From Mycolicibacterium iranicum (lineage in GTDB: Bacteria; Actinomycetota; Actinomycetes; Mycobacteriales; Mycobacteriaceae), in contig NZ_LWCS01000024.1 in assembly GCF_001650495.1 (NCBI RefSeq), forward strand, positions 48,392-112,391: a DNA stretch of 64,000 nucleotides, read 5' to 3'. Of this stretch, positions 58,797 to 64,000 are shown piece after piece (positions within the stretch are counted from its first letter, which is position 1; every line of letters starts with the position of its first letter). A program made the translations under genes and the position numbers. The notes beneath the pieces are model-generated. The model was not told where the DNA came from and made no database searches. It saw only the letters and a list, made by a program, of their open reading frames with translations.

Positions 58797-60845
58797 ATGA
58801 CCGCCGCCGGCCCGGAGAGCGCACCTCGACGGACGGGACCGCTGCAGCCGGTGGAGCTCGCCCAGGCCGCTGTGATGGCGGCGCTGTGCGCGGCTATCGC
58901 GATCATCGCCGTTGTCGTGCCGTTCGCCGCGGGTCTTTCCCTTGTCGGCACCGTCCCGATGGGGCTGCTGGCCTACCGCTACCGGTTGCGGGTCCTGCTG
59001 GCCGCGACCGTGGCGGGTGGTCTGATCGCCTTCCTCATCGCCGGCATGGGCGGCTTCATGACGGTCATCAACTGCGCCTACATCGGCGGTCTGACCGGCA
59101 TCGTCAAGCGCCGCGGGCGCGGTACACCGACAGTCCTCTTCTGCGCCCTGGTGGCAGGTGCGCTGTTCGGGCTGGCGACGGTCGCCGCGCTCGGTGTGTT
59201 GAGCCGCCTGCGCAACCTCATCTTCGAATCGATGACCGCGAACATCACCGGCCTGGCCGCCGTCATCGAGCGGATCCCCGGCCTGGAACCGTTCGCTGAA
59301 CGTCTCACCAGAGATTTCGCCACGGCGCTGCACTACTGGCCCTTCGTCTTCTTCGCCGCCGGGGTTTTCAGCATCACCTTCGTCAGCCTTGTCGGCTGGT
59401 GGGCGCTGTCGCGAGTGATGAAGCGGCTGGTCGGCGTTCCCGACGTGCACAAGCTGGAGGCATCGACCGATACCGGGGTGATCGCGCCGATTCCGCTGGA
59501 ACTGACCGACGTCCGCTTCCGCTACCCCAATTCAGTGCACGACGCGCTCGGTCCGGTGTCGCTGGAGGTGCAGCCGGGTGAACACATCGCGGTCACCGGA
59601 GCCAACGGTTCCGGCAAAACGACGCTGATGCTGGTGCTGGCTGGCCGTGAACCGACGGCTGGGACGATCAAGCGCCCCGGCGCTGTCGGGTTGGGCAGAC
59701 TCGGCGGCACCGCAGTGGTGATGCAGCACCCCGAGAGCCAGGTCCTCGGCACCCGCGTCGCCGACGACGTCGTGTGGGGTCTGCCGCCGGGCACCGATAC
59801 CGATGTGGAGCAGCTGCTCACCGAGGTGGGCCTCGACGGGCTGGCAGAACGGGACACCGGCGGTCTGTCCGGAGGTGAACTGCAACGCCTCGCCGTCGCT
59901 GCGGCGCTGGCCCGCGAGCCGTCGCTGCTGATCGCCGACGAGGTGACCAGCATGGTCGATCAGGACGGCCGCGACGGGCTGATGACGGTGTTGTCCGGCC
60001 TGACGAAGCGCCACCGCACGGCACTGGTGCACATCACCCACTACAACGACGAGGCCGACGTCGCCGATCGGACGGTGGGGCTGGCCGGCCACGGCGCAGC
60101 CGCCGACAACAGCGAGATGGTGCAGACGGCGGAGGCGCCGCCGGCGACACCGCAGGTCGACACCCCGCGCGGTGAACCCGTGCTGGAGATCAACGGTGTC
60201 GGACACGAGTACGGCAGCGGGACCCCGTGGGCGAAAACAGCGTTGGACGGCGTCGATTTCGTCGTGCACGAGGGTGACGGGGTCTTGATTCACGGTCTCA
60301 ACGGCTCCGGTAAGTCAACCTTGGCATGGATCATGGCCGGGTTGATCGTGCCCACCACCGGAACGTGTCTGCTCGACGGGAATCCGGTGTCCGATCAGGT
60401 CGGTGCGGTCGCCATCTCGTTCCAGGCGGCGCGCCTGCAGCTGATGCGTAGCCACGTCGCGCACGAAATCGCCTCCGCTGCCGGCTTTTCGGTGCGCGAC
60501 CGCGACCGGGTCATCGCGGCGCTCGGTACCGTCGGCCTCGATCCGGGGCTGGCTACGCGGCGCATCGATCAGCTCAGCGGCGGACAGATGAGACGAGTGG
60601 TGCTGGCCGGTCTGCTCGCCCGTTCACCCCGCGCGCTGATTCTCGACGAGCCGCTGGCCGGGCTCGACGCGGCGTCACAGCGGGGGCTGTTGCGTCTGCT
60701 GGAGGACCTGCGCCGGCGGACCCGTCTCACCGTCGTCGTCATCTCCCACGACTTCGCCGGGCTGGAGAATCTGTGCCCGCGCATCCTGCACCTGGAGAAC
60801 GGAGTGCTCGCGACGGCACCGACGGCGGCGGGAGGAATGGCATGA
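58797..60845 (+). CDS. ECF-type transporter: membrane domain fused to two ABC ATPases
   Basis: A 682-residue fusion matching Rv2326c in order and approximate length. Residues about 15-215 are a membrane domain with five or six helices ([37 protein letters not shown]), similar to DUF2232/S-component proteins. Two ABC ATPase domains follow: first Walker [12 protein letters not shown] with signature LSGGELQRL, second [11 protein letters not shown] with LSGGQMRRV. They correspond to EcfA and EcfA'. With the EcfT next door this gives a complete vitamin- or cofactor-type importer in two polypeptides. Substrate unknown. The ATG at 58797 is chosen over 58719 for its location just before the first helix region. 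Confidence 0.9.
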   Translation: MTAAGPESAPRRTGPLQPVELAQAAVMAALCAAIAIIAVVVPFAAGLSLVGTVPMGLLAYRYRLRVLLAATVAGGLIAFLIAGMGGFMTVINCAYIGGLTGIVKRRGRGTPTVLFCALVAGALFGLATVAALGVLSRLRNLIFESMTANITGLAAVIERIPGLEPFAERLTRDFATALHYWPFVFFAAGVFSITFVSLVGWWALSRVMKRLVGVPDVHKLEASTDTGVIAPIPLELTDVRFRYPNSVHDALGPVSLEVQPGEHIAVTGANGSGKTTLMLVLAGREPTAGTIKRPGAVGLGRLGGTAVVMQHPESQVLGTRVADDVVWGLPPGTDTDVEQLLTEVGLDGLAERDTGGLSGGELQRLAVAAALAREPSLLIADEVTSMVDQDGRDGLMTVLSGLTKRHRTALVHITHYNDEADVADRTVGLAGHGAAADNSEMVQTAEAPPATPQVDTPRGEPVLEINGVGHEYGSGTPWAKTALDGVDFVVHEGDGVLIHGLNGSGKSTLAWIMAGLIVPTTGTCLLDGNPVSDQVGAVAISFQAARLQLMRSHVAHEIASAAGFSVRDRDRVIAALGTVGLDPGLATRRIDQLSGGQMRRVVLAGLLARSPRALILDEPLAGLDAASQRGLLRLLEDLRRRTRLTVVVISHDFAGLENLCPRILHLENGVLATAPTAAGGMA

Positions 60846-61690
60846 CCGCGGCCGCGAAACCGCGCAAACCCCGCAGGCAGGTGGTGCTGTTGCGGCCGGT
60901 GCCGGGGCGCACGGCGATCCATGAACTGTGGGCGGGCTCCAAGTTGCTCGTCGTGGCGGGCATCGGTGTGCTGCTGACCTTCTACCCGGGCTGGGTGCCG
61001 ATCGGCGCCGTGGCCCTGCTCGTCTTCGTCGCCGCGAGGATCGCCCGCATTCCGCGCGGAGTCCTGCCGACGATCCCGGGATGGCTGTGGGGGCTTCTCC
61101 TCCTGGGTGCGGTCACGGCGACCTTCGCAGGCGGAAGCCCCGAGTTCGGCGTGGGTTCGGTCACCGTCGGTCTCGGCGGTCTGCTGAACTTCTTGCGCAT
61201 CACCGCGTTGTCGATCGTCCTTCTGGGATTGGGCGCGATGGTGTCGTGGACCACGAATGTCGCCGAGGTCGCGCCCGCAGTCGCCAAACTGGGCCGGCCC
61301 TTGCGTCCGCTGCGTATCCCTGTCGACGACTGGGCGGTCACACTTGCGTTGGCGCTGAGGGCGTTTCCGATGTTGATCGACGAGTTCAGCACGCTTTACG
61401 CCGCACGCAGACTGCGGCCCGACGACGTCGACGGCGACCGGCGGGCGCGTGGACGGCGGCTGGCCTCCGAGCTGATCGACCTTCTGGCGGCCGCGATCAC
61501 AGTCGCGCTGCGCCGCGCCGACGAGATGGGCGATGCGATCACAGCCCGCGGGGGAGCGGGTCAGATCTCCGCCGCACCGTCGGGCCCGAAGCGCCGAGAC
61601 TGGGCCGCCTTCGCTGTCGTCGTCCTCGTGTGCGGGATCGCGCTCGCGCTGGAACTGACGATCCTGGGGACGAGCGGAATCCGAAGCTGA
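60842..61690 (+). CDS. ECF transporter transmembrane protein EcfT
   Basis: A 282-residue membrane protein, the same length as Rv2325c as I remember it. Four or five helices ([71 protein letters not shown]) flank a cytoplasmic coupling region with the Arg motifs AARRLRPDD and ITARGGAG that contact the ATPases. The ATG overlaps the ATPase gene by 4 bp. Forms the energy-coupling module with the preceding fusion protein. Confidence 0.92.
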   Translation: MTAAAKPRKPRRQVVLLRPVPGRTAIHELWAGSKLLVVAGIGVLLTFYPGWVPIGAVALLVFVAARIARIPRGVLPTIPGWLWGLLLLGAVTATFAGGSPEFGVGSVTVGLGGLLNFLRITALSIVLLGLGAMVSWTTNVAEVAPAVAKLGRPLRPLRIPVDDWAVTLALALRAFPMLIDEFSTLYAARRLRPDDVDGDRRARGRRLASELIDLLAAAITVALRRADEMGDAITARGGAGQISAAPSGPKRRDWAAFAVVVLVCGIALALELTILGTSGIRS

Positions 61691-61706
61691 TCTACATTGT
61701 GAAGGC

Positions 61707-63217
<1,511 letters not shown>

Positions 63218-63221
<4 letters not shown>

Positions 63222-64000
63222 TCGGCGCACAACTGGTGGTCGAGGTCGCACTGGCCGAAGCGCACCGACTGGGCGGGGCCGACGAGACCATCGTGGTGGT
63301 GACCGACCGGGTCGACGCGTCCCTGCGGTGGGCCAACAACACGATGACCACCAATGGCGAATCCACCAGCCGCACCACCACTGTCATTTCGATTGTGCGG
63401 CGTGGGGATGACGCCCACGTCGGATCGGTGCGCTCCAGCGCAGTCGCTCCGGCCGTCGTCAGCGATCTGGTGGCCGCGTCGCAGCGGGCGGCCGCGGCTG
63501 CGCCGCCGGCGCGGGACAATGCCCCGGCGCTTCCTGGCGGCGACGGACCGCCGGACTGGGACGACGCGATTCCGCGCACCGGCGCCGAGGCGTTCGGCGG
63601 GGTCGCGAACTCGTTGACCCGTGGTTTCCGCGGCGGGGACACGCTCTTCGGTTATGCGCGGCACATCATGGAGACGACCTTCGTCGCGACGTCGTCCGGC
63701 TTGCGTCGACGGTTCACTCAGCCCAGCGGTTCGGTGGAGATCAACGCCAAGCGCGACGGCGCCAGCGCGTGGGCCGGAGTGAGCACACCCGACTTCATCG
63801 ATGTGCCAACGGATTCGATGCTCGATGAGCTGGGCACACGGCTGTCGTGGGCGAGCCGCACCGTCGAGTTACCGGCCGGACGGTACGAGACGATCATGCC
63901 GCCGTCCACCGTGGCCGACATGATGATCTACCTGACGTGGACGATGGGCGGGCGGGGCGCTCAGGAGGGCCGCACCGCACTGGCGGCCCCTGGCGGCGGC
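63218..64000 (+). CDS. pmbA: TldE/PmbA-family protein (partial)
   Basis: The first 261 codons of the TldD partner protein, open to the end of the window. It starts MIGAQLVVEVALAEAHRLGG, with RWANNTMTTNGESTSRTTTV typical of the N-terminal domain. TldE/PmbA lacks its own metal site and supplies the other half of the active cleft. A Pro/Ala-rich stretch (about 95-115) is longer than in enterobacterial PmbA. Coupled to tldD by a 4-bp overlap. Confidence 0.93.

Overview
The window comes from a high-GC actinobacterium, almost certainly a Mycobacterium, and more likely a fast-growing or environmental species (Mycolicibacterium type) than a member of the tuberculosis complex. Evidence: a mycobactin synthesis cluster, MmpS/MmpL proteins, a PE-PPE-domain hydrolase, furB/smtB, and long runs of gene order shared with M. 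tuberculosis (hrcA-dnaJ2-rsmE; phoH-ybeY-CNNM-cdd-like-era; amiA2/recO-uppS; furB-smtB/glyS; TPM protein/dgt-dnaG-tRNA-Asn; MarR/ECF transporter; tldD-pmbA). GTG starts and ATGA or GTGA overlaps between neighbouring genes are common. Species names and Rv parallels are from memory, not from a search.

Layout. (1) 1-16590: a tightly coupled mycobactin operon on the + strand: end of mbtB, a type II thioesterase, mbtC, mbtD, mbtE, mbtF, mbtG, mbtH. (2) 16613-20059: a small conserved gene facing hrcA, then dnaJ2 and rsmE (stress control and ribosome modification). (3) 20098-23478: an mmpS-mmpL pair behind a good candidate IdeR box, probably the siderophore exporter that goes with the mycobactin cluster. 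(4) 23572-27716: phoH, ybeY, a CNNM/CBS membrane protein, a zinc-site-less deaminase-like protein and era. (5) 27833-35742: a block between era and amiA2, which are adjacent in M. tuberculosis: a secreted PE-PPE-domain hydrolase, a cyclase-like/AAA/TPR regulator coupled to a LuxR-family AAA regulator, and a secreted CAP protein. (6) 35753-39442: amiA2, recO, uppS and a YbjN-like gene. (7) 39453-43388: an accessory stress block with a tiny membrane protein, a KefB-like antiporter, a universal-stress-protein remnant, a decayed DUF302 gene, a CsoR-family regulator whose ligand set looks like a persulfide sensor, and a 30-residue membrane peptide coupled to a tandem USP. (8) 43385-49266: zinc regulators furB and smtB, glyS, a TetR/epimerase pair and a TPM-domain protein. 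(9) 49340-54064: dgt, dnaG, a small secreted protein with a possible Cys-Val-Cys leader peptide, a small membrane protein, tRNA-Asn and a lipoprotein. (10) 54071-64000: an acyl-CoA dehydrogenase/oxidase, a VIT-family transporter, an MFS exporter with MarR, an ECF-type transporter, tldD, and pmbA running off the end.

No CRISPR array, insertion sequence, prophage or rRNA operon was seen. The parts most worth checking are the CstR-like regulator with its decayed DUF302 partner, the 30-residue peptide coupled to the USP, the in-frame 42-bp tandem repeat at the start of mbtC, the cysteine nucleophile in the mycobactin thioesterase, and several strong palindromes that look like operators.
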